A stretch of 64,000 bases of DNA from CAYFPX01 sp964519895 (GTDB taxonomy: Bacteria > Myxococcota_A > UBA796 > CAJQPC01). Below, piece by piece: positions 53,682 to 62,587 of the stretch. Made by a program: the position numbers and the translations under genes. Numbering within the stretch: position 1 is the first letter of the stretch; the number at the start of each line of letters is the position of its first letter. The notes beneath the pieces are model-generated. The model saw only the letters and a list, made by a program, of their open reading frames with translations. It was not told the origin of the DNA and did no database searches. The stretch spans positions 56,180-120,179 of the forward strand of contig CAZFLE010000007.1 in assembly GCA_964519895.1 (NCBI GenBank), read 5' to 3'.

Positions 53682-54472
53682 GGAACCTCCGGGCCCGGCG
53701 CTGTAGCCCACTGGTCCGCGGGTGGCAGCCAGCTCGGGCGCAGCCGGCGATCCTGCAGCACCACCCGCCCCAGGTCCCAGCCGAACTCCCCCCGCGTCCG
53801 CAGGGAACGCGCCACCGAGCGGGGCTGCACGTCCAGGCGATCGGCGATGCCAGCCGGGCTCCAGCCCGCGGACCACGCCAGCTGGGTGCGCAGGACCCGC
53901 TGCCTGCGACGGGTCGAGTCCCGGCCGGTCACGTGCCGCAGGGTCCCCTCCACCACGGCCCAGGGGAGGGCCTCTCGGGCCCGCCAGGACACCGGCACCG
54001 ACGCCGGAGCGGGGCCCGGCAGCCGGGCGGCCTGGAGCACCGACGTCGCGCTCCGCCCGCACCGCAGCCAGGCGCCGTCGACCCAGCCCGGGTGCCGCAG
54101 GACCAGGGCCTCGCGCAGTGAGGACCAGGGCCAGGCCAGGCCCGCGTTCTGGTGCAGGTGATCGGCGGTCTGGCGCGCGTGGCGCTCGTCGGCGATCCAC
54201 TCCCGCACCGCGGGCGACCAGCTCACGAAGTCCCCGCGGTGGTGACGCCAGACCCCCCACCCGGACTGCTGCAGCCGGCAGACCTGGGCCACGGCGCGCT
54301 CCGGCCCGGCGACCAGGAGCCGCGCTTCCTGCCCTCGTACCACGAAGGCACGCAGCGCGACGTGCCAGCGGTCGCCCAGCTGCTGGAAGCGATCCAGGAA
54401 CAGGATCGGGTCCAGGTCGTCGGCGAAGAGCGGGCGGCGCCCGGTGCGGGTCAAGGTGAGCAGCCAGAACAT
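53639..54472 (-). CDS. Y1/RAYT transposase-derived protein lacking catalytic residues, with C-terminal HTH
   Basis: 277 residues from ATG 54472 with GGAGGT upstream. The order of segments LLTLTRTGRRPLFADD, ILFLDRFQQLGDRWHVALRAFVV and AWPWSSLREAL follows REP-associated tyrosine transposases (TnpA_REP). However the HUH segment (usually MPNHYHLLL) reads VRGQEARLLVAG, and the nucleophile region reads DHLHQNAGL, so both metal-binding His residues and the catalytic Tyr seem absent. A C-terminal helix-turn-helix (LAWSAGWSPAGIADRLDVQPRSV) is intact. It is therefore likely a domesticated nucleic-acid-binding protein rather than a mobile gene. Its end overlaps hemL by 43 bp. Confidence 0.55.
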   Translation of the reverse strand: MFWLLTLTRTGRRPLFADDLDPILFLDRFQQLGDRWHVALRAFVVRGQEARLLVAGPERAVAQVCRLQQSGWGVWRHHRGDFVSWSPAVREWIADERHARQTADHLHQNAGLAWPWSSLREALVLRHPGWVDGAWLRCGRSATSVLQAARLPGPAPASVPVSWRAREALPWAVVEGTLRHVTGRDSTRRRQRVLRTQLAWSAGWSPAGIADRLDVQPRSVARSLRTRGEFGWDLGRVVLQDRRLRPSWLPPADQWATAPGPEVPCPATQPSSRVLVG

Positions 54473-54603
54473 CGCGGACCTCCGGGATGGTCCAGCGCTC
54501 TTCACGGTCCGTGCCAGGTCCCGGAGTGGCTGACTGCGGGGAGCCAGGCCTGTCACCCTGTCCAAGGTTGGACAGCCGGTGGCGACGGGCCGACAGGCCC
54601 CAG

Positions 54604-56022
54604 CTACTCCAGGGGCACCGCGTGGAGCTTGCCCGTGCGCATCTCCAGGCCTTCCATGGTCATGATGACCATCTGGCCCGGCTGCTGCAGTGTCAGGTCC
54701 CGACCCCAGTTCCCAAAGGAGAAGGGGAACTCGGCGACAGACGTCACCGCGCCGGTGGTCAGCGAGAGGTCCTTGACCCGGATCGAGTTCGCGTCGGAGA
54801 ACTCCCGCCAGGCCAGGCGCAGCGTGGTGCCCGTCTGGTGCAGGTTGACCCCGCCGCCCATTTGCATGATGTGGTCCGCGCTCTTCTGGTGGATGGGCAC
54901 GTCGGTCACCCACTTGGCCTGGCCCTTCTTGTCCAGGCAGACGACCCGCAGGTTGCCCAGCAGCCAGCCGCCCTTGTCGTCGACGGGCTCGCGCCAGAGG
55001 CCCTGGTAGGGCACGGCCCCGAACATGGTGATGCCCCAGGGCGCGAAGAACTGGGACACGACGATCACGTCGCCGTTGGTCTGGGGCAGCACGAAGTACT
55101 GGTCGGTCCGCCGCAGGGACTTGTCGTCCACGTCGGGCAGCAGCCAGGACATGCCACCCACGCTCTGCCAGCGGAAGCGCTGGTTGGTGAAGTCCAGGGC
55201 CGTCACGACCAGCTCGTCCTTGGCGCCGGACTTCTCGCCGGAGCGCACGGCCACCCAGACCTGGCCCTTGTCGTCGTGGCCCCACGCGGGCACGCCCTCG
55301 TGGGGGTGGACCTCGTACCAGCTCAGGGTCTTGCGGGTGCCGTCGGCCTTGACCTGGTGCACGTGCCAGGTGCCGTTCTCAAGGTGCTCCAGCACGTACA
55401 GGTGGCCCTTGGCGTCGACGCTGTACTGGCGCCAGTACTCCTTGTTCGACTCCTGCCACGCGGCCTGGCCGAGCTGGCGCAGGTCCGGGCCGAAGAACCG
55501 GGCCTCGGTGGCTGCGTCGCCGGCGTGGTGGGTGACCACGACCATGCGCCCGGTGCCCTTGTGCAGGCGGAGGTGGTGGTTGCCCCCGGCGACCAGCAGG
55601 TCCTGGCGGGTGGCGCTGCCGTCCTTGGGCTTGAGGCGATCGACCACCACACCCTTGTCCTGGACCGCGAAGACGCGGATCTCGGACCCGGCGGTGCTCA
55701 GCGCGATCAGGGGCCCCCACACGGGGGTGTAGGGCTTGAGGAGGCAGCCGGGGTTGCGGCCGGCATAGGCCATGTTGCCCATGGCCATGCGGGCCTCGTA
55801 GACCAGGTTCGAGGTCCAGCGCTCCGTCAGGTCCGGTCCATACCGTTCGACGGCGAACTGGCAGGCTTCCTTGTGGCGGAGCATGGCGAAGTCCTGGCCC
55901 GCCAGACGCCCGGTCTGGGAAGTCGCCAGGCCGTTCCGGTGGATCGTCACCTCGACCACGGGTCCAGGCAGCTCGGCCCAGGCGACGACGAACAACAGCA
56001 GGGTCCACAACATCCCGCGCAT
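54604..56022 (-). CDS. Secreted beta-propeller-like protein
   Basis: 472 residues. Signal peptide MRGMLWTLLLFVVAWA from ATG 56022 (GGAAGGATAGG upstream). The mature part repeats blade-like strands with Asp-Lys-Gly turns (DAKGHLYVLEHLENGTWHVHQV; DDKGQVWVAVRSG; GNWGRDLTLQQPGQMVIMTM). No metal or catalytic motif; binding function likely. Confidence 0.65.
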   Translation of the reverse strand: MRGMLWTLLLFVVAWAELPGPVVEVTIHRNGLATSQTGRLAGQDFAMLRHKEACQFAVERYGPDLTERWTSNLVYEARMAMGNMAYAGRNPGCLLKPYTPVWGPLIALSTAGSEIRVFAVQDKGVVVDRLKPKDGSATRQDLLVAGGNHHLRLHKGTGRMVVVTHHAGDAATEARFFGPDLRQLGQAAWQESNKEYWRQYSVDAKGHLYVLEHLENGTWHVHQVKADGTRKTLSWYEVHPHEGVPAWGHDDKGQVWVAVRSGEKSGAKDELVVTALDFTNQRFRWQSVGGMSWLLPDVDDKSLRRTDQYFVLPQTNGDVIVVSQFFAPWGITMFGAVPYQGLWREPVDDKGGWLLGNLRVVCLDKKGQAKWVTDVPIHQKSADHIMQMGGGVNLHQTGTTLRLAWREFSDANSIRVKDLSLTTGAVTSVAEFPFSFGNWGRDLTLQQPGQMVIMTMEGLEMRTGKLHAVPLE

Positions 56023-56051
56023 CCTATCCTTCCCCCCCAGCTGGAGGTCCG

Positions 56052-56897
56052 ATGTTGTCCCTGGCGCTGGCGCTGGCCTGCACACCCCAGGACCCGACCG
56101 GTGCCGACAGCGGCGACACGGGGGGTGCGGACCCGGCCGTTCAGATCTCGGCGGGCTTCGAGCACACCTGCGCCGTGAGGGAGAGCGGCCGCCTGGCCTG
56201 CTGGGGCTGGGACCTGTCCGGCCAGAGCCAGGCACCGGAGACGGACGGGTGGACCCAGGTCAGCGCGGGGCACTACCACACCTGCGCCATCGACCTGGAC
56301 GGTGCGATCACCTGTTGGGGCGACGACGACTCCGGTCAGTCGACGCCCCCCGAGGGGTCCTTCGTCGCCGTGAGCGCCGGCACATACCACACCTGCGCAC
56401 GGGCGTCGGACGGCTCGGCCACGTGCTGGGGGGAACCCTCGGACGCCCGGCTCGAGGTGATCGACGACCCGGTCCAGGACGTCACAGCCGGGTTCGCCGA
56501 CAGCTGCTACGTCGAGACGGGCGGCGAGGTCTACTGCGTCGGCGAAACCTTTGACACCGACGCCCAGCTGATCGGGGACTACCGCAAGGCCGACCTGGGC
56601 GAGACCTATGGCTGTGCCCTCGAGACAGACGGCCGCATCGCCTGCTTTGGAGCGGTGGACGCGGCGCCGGAGGGCACCTGGACCGCCTTGACGGCTGGAA
56701 ACGAGCACGCGTGCGCTCTGGACGAGACCCAGCTGGTGTCCTGCTGGGGCAGCAACCGCTACGGCCAGGCCAACCCGCCGCTGTCGATCTTCGAGAGCCT
56801 GACCGCCGGCGGGGCCCACACCTGTGCTCTGGACACCCTGGGCGAGATCCAGTGCTGGGGACGGGATCGCAGCGGGCAGTCCACGCCGCCCTTCTAG
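56052..56897 (+). CDS. RCC1-repeat lipoprotein
   Basis: 281 residues, GGAGGT ribosome site. Lipobox LALAC, Asp/Gly/Thr linker, then six or seven RCC1/BLIP-II repeats of about 37 residues (VSAGHYHTCAIDLDGAITCWGDDDSGQSTPP is one, repeated with TCA and CWG markers). A seven-bladed surface propeller; partners unknown. Divergent from the propeller gene at 56022 across 29 bp. Confidence 0.85.
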   Translation: MLSLALALACTPQDPTGADSGDTGGADPAVQISAGFEHTCAVRESGRLACWGWDLSGQSQAPETDGWTQVSAGHYHTCAIDLDGAITCWGDDDSGQSTPPEGSFVAVSAGTYHTCARASDGSATCWGEPSDARLEVIDDPVQDVTAGFADSCYVETGGEVYCVGETFDTDAQLIGDYRKADLGETYGCALETDGRIACFGAVDAAPEGTWTALTAGNEHACALDETQLVSCWGSNRYGQANPPLSIFESLTAGGAHTCALDTLGEIQCWGRDRSGQSTPPF

Positions 56898-56943
56898 GGG
56901 AATTCCCCTCAATCCCCACCTCTGAGATCCGAACTCGAAGGTG

Positions 56944-57420
56944 ATGTCTTCCGCCCGCAAGACCCAGCGTCGCCTGCACGAGCTCAGCAAGTGGGTGGTC
57001 CTGCTAGGACTGGGGATGGTGGTCGCCTGGGCTGGGGTGCACACGGCCGAGCGGGCCGCACAGTCCAAGCTCGACACCCTGGTCGAGCGGGCGGCGCGCT
57101 ACCGACAGACCGAGTACGCCGAGCGCTACAACAGCCACGCGCGACGCAGCGAGCAGCGCCTCCAGGACGTGCAGCAGCTGGTCGAGACGTGGGGCGACCC
57201 GACCCTGGGCTTCATCCTGTTGGTGTCTGGGAGCGTGCTGTTCCTGGTCACCCCAGGCCCGGCAGTGAAGCGGCGCCGGGTCAGGGCTCGCAAGCGCTCC
57301 AGAGACCGAGCCCGGCCTGGACAGCGGCGAGCTCGTCCTGCTGGAACTCCGTCTCGAACGCCACATTCGGCTGCACCGCGTACGCCCACGCAAAGCCTGC
57401 TCGGACGAGAGAGCGGTTGA
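56944..57420 (+). CDS. Small membrane protein with two helices
   Basis: 158 residues from ATG 56944. Helices WVVLLGLGMVVAWAGV and LGFILLVSGSVLFLVTP flank a helical Arg/Glu-rich segment (YRQTEYAERYNSHARRSEQ). The last 50 residues are Arg/Pro-rich and overlap the convergent nuclease gene by 140 bp, so the true protein may end earlier or be less constrained there. Confidence 0.5.
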   Translation: MSSARKTQRRLHELSKWVVLLGLGMVVAWAGVHTAERAAQSKLDTLVERAARYRQTEYAERYNSHARRSEQRLQDVQQLVETWGDPTLGFILLVSGSVLFLVTPGPAVKRRRVRARKRSRDRARPGQRRARPAGTPSRTPHSAAPRTPTQSLLGRESG

Positions 57421-57853
57421 CGAAGTCGTCGTCGCCGCCGCCCAGGTGCAGGTAGGCCAGGGTGCGGTCGTAGTAGTCCTCGCACTCCGCGTCGAAGGTC
57501 AGGTAGACCCACCGGTCCTGGATCAAGCGCTGGGTCTCGGCCAGGGCTTCGGGCCCATAGCAGTCGTCCGCGGAACCCCGGTAGCCGAGCTCCGGCGTGT
57601 CGATGCCGATGAACCGGACCTTTTCCTGGGACGAGGCGCCGTCCGCAGTCATGTAGGCCGTGTCGCCGTCGACCACCCAGTCGACGAACATCAGCACGGG
57701 CTCCCGACAGGGCGCCGTGCCGGCGGGCAAGGTCGCGGGGTCGACGTCGGGTCGCGTGTCGACAGGGGGGGTCGTGGTGTCCGAGGGCGTGGCCGAGTCC
57801 GCCGTGCTGCTGCCGTCGTCGGTGCACGCCAGCAGGAGCGCCAAGAGGCTCAC
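57281..57853 (-). CDS. Thermonuclease (SNase)-type lipoprotein
   Basis: 190 residues from GTG 57853, whose last two bases overlap the upstream stop (GTGA). Lipobox LLLAC near residue 10. SNase core: VDGDT, VRFIGIDTPEL (metal and phosphate residues), and YYDRTLAYLHL with the second catalytic Arg, ending QAGLGLWSAC. A calcium-dependent nuclease tethered to the envelope, probably for extracellular DNA. Confidence 0.85.
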   Translation of the reverse strand: MSLLALLLACTDDGSSTADSATPSDTTTPPVDTRPDVDPATLPAGTAPCREPVLMFVDWVVDGDTAYMTADGASSQEKVRFIGIDTPELGYRGSADDCYGPEALAETQRLIQDRWVYLTFDAECEDYYDRTLAYLHLGGGDDDFVNRSLVRAGFAWAYAVQPNVAFETEFQQDELAAVQAGLGLWSACEP

Positions 57854-58698
57854 GGGCCTTCGCCGGAGGACTTGCGGCGGCGCTCCACCAGGCGAGCCCG
57901 GCGCTGCTGCCACACATCGTAGGGCAGCTCTTCGGAGACCTCGTCCAGCTCGGCCAGGGCGGCTTCGAGGTCCCCCAGCTGCTCCAGGCACAGGGACATG
58001 CCGAGCCTGGCCAGCGTGGCTTCGGGGCCCCGGGCCCGCTGGACGGCCGCAGACTGGAAGTACTCGTAGGCCCGCTCCACGTCGCCGTCGGACAGCGACA
58101 GCCGCGCCAGCGACAGGTTCGCCACGGCCGCTTGCTCCGGGTAGTCGGCGATCAGCCGGCGCCAGGTCGACCGCGCCTGGGCGGGCTTGCCGGCCTGGAG
58201 CCAGGACTCGCCGGAGCGCTGGAGCCAGTTCGCGGCCTGGGGGTGGTCCGGCGCCTCGCGCACGGCCCAGGCGTATTGCCGCGCCGCGCGGTCCGGGCGG
58301 CCGAAGTCCAGCCGCTCCAGCTGCGCCAGGGACAGCCGGACCTGGGCGATGCGTGGATCGTCTGGCCAGGCCTTGAGGAAGGACCTGTACAGGCGCCGGG
58401 CCTGGAGGGGCTCACCCGCGCTGCTCGACGCCAGGCTGGCCGCCCGCCAGGTCGCCTCGCGGGCCTGGCCAGGCCACACGGACCAGCGGGCCACGGCCTG
58501 GTAGGCGTCCACCGCACCGGTCACGTCGCCCTGGCCCAGGGTGGCGTCGGCCCGGTGCAGCGCCCAGGGAGATGCGGGCGTGGCCGCGAAGAGCAGGACA
58601 AGCAGCGGCAGTCCTAGGACGGGGAGGAGCGCCGGTGCCAGCTCACGGACCCACTGCCGTGCGAAGACCCGGCGCCAACGTTGGGTCGGCAGCGCCAC
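57850..58698 (-). CDS. Membrane-anchored TPR protein
   Basis: 282 residues, GTG start. One N-terminal helix (LLPVLGLPLLVLLFAA), then about six TPR units (ADATLGQGDVTGAVDAYQAVARW; SLARLSLSDGDVERAYEYFQSAAV). Similar to YfgM/BamD-type scaffolds. Coupled to the nuclease lipoprotein by the GTGA overlap. Confidence 0.75.
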   Translation of the reverse strand: MALPTQRWRRVFARQWVRELAPALLPVLGLPLLVLLFAATPASPWALHRADATLGQGDVTGAVDAYQAVARWSVWPGQAREATWRAASLASSSAGEPLQARRLYRSFLKAWPDDPRIAQVRLSLAQLERLDFGRPDRAARQYAWAVREAPDHPQAANWLQRSGESWLQAGKPAQARSTWRRLIADYPEQAAVANLSLARLSLSDGDVERAYEYFQSAAVQRARGPEATLARLGMSLCLEQLGDLEAALAELDEVSEELPYDVWQQRRARLVERRRKSSGEGP

Positions 58699-58707
58699 GG
58701 TCCGATC

Positions 58708-59574
58708 CTAACCCGACGGGCTCCGGGTCACCTCCACCAGGCCGTCGATCAGCCACTGGAGCAGGACCGCACCCTGTTGGGAGCGCAGCGCCGGGCCCCA
58801 GCGCACCGCGGCAGGGTCTGGCAGAGGAAGCCCGTGCTCGTTGAGGTGCACCGACGGACAGCCCCCCGCCACCGCGGCCTCGGCCATCTCCCAGCCGATG
58901 CCGGTGTCGGGACCGTGAACGTGGTCCCAAGCACTCTGGAAGCGGCGGTAGGGGACCCTCAGGCCGTGGACCAGCCGCACGCCCTCTCGGGGCTCCCAGA
59001 AGGCGTCGTCGTCGGCCGGGGAACCGATGGGCGTGGCGGCGAACCAGCGGCGGCTGCCGGGGCCCTCCCAGTCGACCAGCAGCCCGACCCGGCGGGAGAG
59101 CTCGGGCCGATCCCGCAGGGCCCCCAGGGCCATCACCAGCCCAAAGGACAGGCTCAGCACACCCACCGGACGGTCGGCCACCTCGGGACAGGCGAGCAGA
59201 GCCGCGAGGGCCTGGGCGCACTCGGCCTGGTGCAAGGGGCCGTTGCAGTCCGCGGGTCCCCCCTGGCCCTCCCGACCCGAAGGCGAGAAGACCGCCGCGA
59301 CCAGCCCGGCTCGGGCGAGCCGCTGGGCGGGCAGGACGCAGCTGGGGCTCTCGACCGACGCAGCGCCGTCCAGCCCGCCGGGCACCACCAGCACACCCGG
59401 CCAGGGGCCGTTGCCCGGCGGCAGGTGCAGTCGGCACGCGAGCGGGTGTCCCTGGGGACTCTCGAGCGCCAGGGCCCGGCGCCGCGTGGCACGGAGGCGG
59501 CCCCACGCCCGCTCGCGGAGGCGCATCATTCCTCGGTCCAGGCGTCGAAGCTTGCGGGGATTCAGCCAGGACAT
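58708..59574 (-). CDS. Alpha/beta-hydrolase-like protein
   Basis: 288 residues from ATG 59574; an ATG at 59601 is also possible. PGVLVVPGGLDGA near residue 45 is an oxyanion-type turn, and GVLSLSFGLVMAL gives a nucleophile elbow of the S-x-S-x-G form in place of the classical G-x-S-x-G. GPDTGIGWEMAEAAV and a late His (SVHLNEHG) may complete the triad. Resembles dienelactone-hydrolase-type esterases; substrate unknown. Confidence 0.55.
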   Translation of the reverse strand: MSWLNPRKLRRLDRGMMRLRERAWGRLRATRRRALALESPQGHPLACRLHLPPGNGPWPGVLVVPGGLDGAASVESPSCVLPAQRLARAGLVAAVFSPSGREGQGGPADCNGPLHQAECAQALAALLACPEVADRPVGVLSLSFGLVMALGALRDRPELSRRVGLLVDWEGPGSRRWFAATPIGSPADDDAFWEPREGVRLVHGLRVPYRRFQSAWDHVHGPDTGIGWEMAEAAVAGGCPSVHLNEHGLPLPDPAAVRWGPALRSQQGAVLLQWLIDGLVEVTRSPSG

Positions 59575-59632
59575 GACCAGCCCGTCTATCGCGGGGCTCA
59601 TCCCCCAGGGACAGCGATCCGTTCCTGACGCC

Positions 59633-60289
59633 ATGAACGTCACCGTGCACACCACCGAGCTGAGCCCGATCGCCATCCACGCCGCCCTGGAGTGCGCCGC
59701 GGCGTCCAAGTGGTCCGCGACCCTGACGGGCCCGGCCGGCTGGCGAGCACCCGGACTCTTGGCGCCCCCGGACGCGACCGGCCGCCTGCCCTTCATGAAT
59801 CCCTGGGGTCTCCTGAGTGCGCTGCCCATCGGCACAGCGGTGCGGGTCGACCTGCAGGGCGACGTGGGCAGCCTCAGCTTCTACACCCAGACCCGCGGCA
59901 CGGATGGCCGAGGCCGCTGGCTGCTCGAGATGCCCACCATCATCCAGATCACGGAGCACCGCGAAGACATGCGCCTGGACGTGGACCCCGGCGCCCTCTC
60001 CCTGGAGCACCCGGTCCACGGGTCCTTCGAGGTGGTGGACCTGTCCGCCCGGGGGGTCTCCGTGCGCGCGCCAGCAGCCGTCGCCGAGCAATTGGGCGAC
60101 GGGGCCACGTGCCTCCTGCACGTACCGGGCCGCGATCCCATTCCCGTCGAGCTCGAGCTCCGCAATGCCCGCCGTGCCCCGGGCCAGCCCCTCATGCGCA
60201 TCGTGGGCACCCGCTTCGTCGGCAACGGCACCGCCGTCGTGCGCTGGTACGCCAACCAGGCAGAGCGCGTGGGCGTCTACGCCGCGTAG
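59633..60289 (+). CDS. PilZ-domain c-di-GMP receptor protein
   Basis: 218 residues. The N-terminal half is beta-rich (LPFMNPWGLLSALPIGTAVRVDL; GSLSFYTQTRGTDGRG), like a YcgR-N domain. The PilZ domain begins with HREDMR (Arg110-x3-Arg114) and VVDLSARGVSV (D-x-S-x-x-G), the two c-di-GMP-binding elements, so binding should be intact. Such proteins control motility or polysaccharide output. Confidence 0.75.
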   Translation: MNVTVHTTELSPIAIHAALECAAASKWSATLTGPAGWRAPGLLAPPDATGRLPFMNPWGLLSALPIGTAVRVDLQGDVGSLSFYTQTRGTDGRGRWLLEMPTIIQITEHREDMRLDVDPGALSLEHPVHGSFEVVDLSARGVSVRAPAAVAEQLGDGATCLLHVPGRDPIPVELELRNARRAPGQPLMRIVGTRFVGNGTAVVRWYANQAERVGVYAA

Positions 60290-60291
60290 CC

Positions 60292-60326
60292 GGCTCATCG
60301 GCCGGATCATACGGCCGATCAGAGCC
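60292..60326. terminator. Bidirectional terminator
   Basis: ATCGGCCG (60297-60304), GATCATA loop, CGGCCGAT (60312-60319), extended by GGCTC/GAGCC outside. It lies between the convergent PilZ and ANL-ligase genes and includes the ligase stop codon. Confidence 0.65.
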
Positions 60327-61710
60327 GCCTTCGATCCAACTTTCCCGTCGGCCCCCTCGGCAGCTCGGACCGCAGCTCGATGCGCCGGGGCCGCTGCTCG
60401 GGGCGCAGGTGCTCTCGACACCACCGAGCCACCCGCTCCGGCGTCAGCGCCGGGTCGCCGGCGACCACGACGGCTCGCGGCACCTCGCTGCGCACCTCGT
60501 CCCGGGCGGGCACCACGGCCACGTCGGCGATGCCCGGGTGCCGCCGCATCAGCCGCTCGACCTCGCCCAGGTAGACCTTCAGACCCGCCACCTTGATCAC
60601 GTCCTGGCGGCGACCGGCGAAGTGGAAGTGCCCTCGCGGCGCAGCCCGCACCAGGTCCCCGGTCCAGTAGCGACCGTCGACAAAGCGGTCGGGATCGGCA
60701 TCGCTCTCGTAGCCAGACACGACAGCCGGCCCGGCCAGGACCAGCTCGCCCACGGCGCTGACGGCGTCGGGCGCCAGGACCCGGACGTCGTAGTGGGCCA
60801 GAGGGCGCCCCAGGCTCTCCAGGTCCCGGTCCGGGTCCCAGGGCGGCACGTGGAGCACCACCCCCGTGGCCTCGGTGCAGCCCCAGATCGGCATCACCTG
60901 AGCGCCGAGCCGCTCTTCGGCAAGGTGGACCAGCGCGGGCTCCACCAGGGCGCCGCCGGTCTCGACCACCCGCAGGTCCGGTAGGGGCTGATCCGCCTCT
61001 CGGGCCAGCTGGCGCACGGTGCTCGGCACGGCGAACAACCAGGAGACCCGGTGTCGACGGAGCAGTGCCAGGACCGCCTTGGGCCGGCTCGCTGGCCCCA
61101 TCACACAGGTCCCGCCCGTGGTGAGAGGCCGCGCCCAGTGCTCGTGAGGGTGGGCAAAAGGCGCGAAGAGGCACAGGTAGCGCTCGTCCGGGCGCCACCG
61201 AAAGCTCTCCAGGCAGGCGCGGGTGTTCCAGTGGACCTGGGCGTGGGTGGTCGGGGCTGCCTTGGGCAGACCGGTCGAGCCGCTGGTCAGGTTCCAGTAG
61301 CAGATGGCCCCGGGGTCCTGTGACGGCGACAGGGGCGGCCCATCCAGGGGCAGTTCCCCCGGCCGAACCAACCGCCGCACGCCCATGCGGCCGAGGGCCT
61401 CGCGCACCTCGGCGCTCGGATCGGGCACCACTGGCACGAAGATGCCGCCGGCACGGACCACGGCCAGGAACAGCACCGGGAGCTCCCAAGTCCGGTGCAG
61501 CGGCGACCCGATGCGCTCGCCCGGTGCGAGCCCGTCGGCCTGAAGCGCGCCGGCCACCCGGGCCACCAGCCGGTCGAGCTCGGCATAGGTCCACCGCCGG
61601 TCGCCGTCGACCAGGGCCTCTCGCGTGGGCTGTCGGGCCGCGATGCGGGCCAGGGCACCGTCCAGGGTCTGGTCCGGCAGGCTGGACAGCCACTCAGGGG
61701 ACAGGGTCAC
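60319..61710 (-). CDS. ANL-family acyl-CoA synthetase/adenylating ligase
   Basis: 463 residues, GTG start. LTSGSTGLPKAAPTTH (AMP-binding P-loop), IWGCTEATG, YWTGDLVR and GRRQDVIKVAGLKVYLGEVE with the final catalytic Lys in GPTGKLDRR are present. It adenylates a carboxylate and likely transfers it to CoA or a carrier; substrate unknown. It is short compared with typical 500-550-residue members. Confidence 0.85.
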   Translation of the reverse strand: MTLSPEWLSSLPDQTLDGALARIAARQPTREALVDGDRRWTYAELDRLVARVAGALQADGLAPGERIGSPLHRTWELPVLFLAVVRAGGIFVPVVPDPSAEVREALGRMGVRRLVRPGELPLDGPPLSPSQDPGAICYWNLTSGSTGLPKAAPTTHAQVHWNTRACLESFRWRPDERYLCLFAPFAHPHEHWARPLTTGGTCVMGPASRPKAVLALLRRHRVSWLFAVPSTVRQLAREADQPLPDLRVVETGGALVEPALVHLAEERLGAQVMPIWGCTEATGVVLHVPPWDPDRDLESLGRPLAHYDVRVLAPDAVSAVGELVLAGPAVVSGYESDADPDRFVDGRYWTGDLVRAAPRGHFHFAGRRQDVIKVAGLKVYLGEVERLMRRHPGIADVAVVPARDEVRSEVPRAVVVAGDPALTPERVARWCREHLRPEQRPRRIELRSELPRGPTGKLDRRRL

Positions 61711-61714
61711 GGCG

Positions 61715-62131
61715 TCAGAGTGCCACGACCCTCACCGCCTTGCCGGTGCTCCGAGCGGCCTTGAGCGCCGCGCGCTCGGCGTCCTGGGCGTACCGGGCCT
61801 CGACGTCGACCTCGAGGGTGACCCGGAAGGTCCGCGGCTCCTGGTCGGCCTCGAAGCGCTCCGACAGGTCGGCGTCCAGGGCGGCGTCCACCACCCCCAG
61901 AGCCATGCCCTCAGAGTGCAGCCCAAAGACCTTGCGGGGCTTGATCTGCAGGCCGGGCAGCCAGGTCCCTTCGAGGGCGATCCCGGCCACGTCGCCGACC
62001 TCGTAGGTGTTCTCCAGGTTGGCGACGATCGTGCGCTGCCCCAGTGCCGGGCTCTCGAAGGTGTAGACGAAGAGCTGGTCGGTGTTGGGGTGGGCGTCCT
62101 TGGCGACGACCAACATGGCCTGCACGGGCAT
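61715..62131 (-). CDS. tRNA-binding OB-fold domain protein
   Basis: 138 residues. AKDAHPNTDQLFVYTFES, RTIVANLENTYEVGD, KPRKVFGLHSEGMALG are the EMAP/CsaA-type tRNA-binding domain (PF01588), with the SEGM motif conserved. The C-terminal half has a separate charged fold (VTLEVDVEARYAQDAER). Stand-alone versions can be chaperones or tRNA-binding cofactors. Gap of 4 bp to the ANL ligase. Confidence 0.75.
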   Translation of the reverse strand: MPVQAMLVVAKDAHPNTDQLFVYTFESPALGQRTIVANLENTYEVGDVAGIALEGTWLPGLQIKPRKVFGLHSEGMALGVVDAALDADLSERFEADQEPRTFRVTLEVDVEARYAQDAERAALKAARSTGKAVRVVAL

Positions 62132-62164
62132 CGAGTCCTCCTGGCGGGCCGCGCAGCTAACCGC

Positions 62165-62587
62165 TCACGGCAGGCGCGACAGGGCCTCGAGCGCTGCGCC
62201 GGGGTCGAGGGCCGGCACGGGCGACCGGCGGAAGCCAGCCAGGTCCCGGGTCGCGATCAGGTCGCAGTCAGAGCCTGCAGCGGCCGCAGCGCAGACCGCG
62301 TCCTCGAAGTCGGACCATCCGAGCGCCAGAGCTTCGGTGAGGACCCCGTGATCCACGGGGGCCACGCCGAACACCGAGAGCACATCAGCCACACATCGGT
62401 CGGCAAAGGCCCGGGAGCGGCCTCGGGCTGCGAGGTAGTGAAGCGTGGTGACGCAGTGGGCCGAGAGCAAGCCCACCAATTGCCCCCCCTCGATGGCTGT
62501 CCAGAGTGCTGCTGCTGCGTCGGCGTGGGGTTGGCGATCCAACAGCACGTCCAGCACCACGTTCAGGTCGACCAGCACCTGACTCAC
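62165..62587 (-). CDS. PIN-domain ribonuclease toxin (VapC-like)
   Basis: 140 residues, GTG start overlapping the antitoxin stop as GTGA. VLVDLNVVLDVLL carries the first Asp, a GWSDFEDA segment the Glu and second/third Asp, and LIATRDLAGF the last Asp of the PIN metal site. Cleaves RNA when not held by the antitoxin. Confidence 0.85.
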   Translation of the reverse strand: MSQVLVDLNVVLDVLLDRQPHADAAAALWTAIEGGQLVGLLSAHCVTTLHYLAARGRSRAFADRCVADVLSVFGVAPVDHGVLTEALALGWSDFEDAVCAAAAAGSDCDLIATRDLAGFRRSPVPALDPGAALEALSRLP

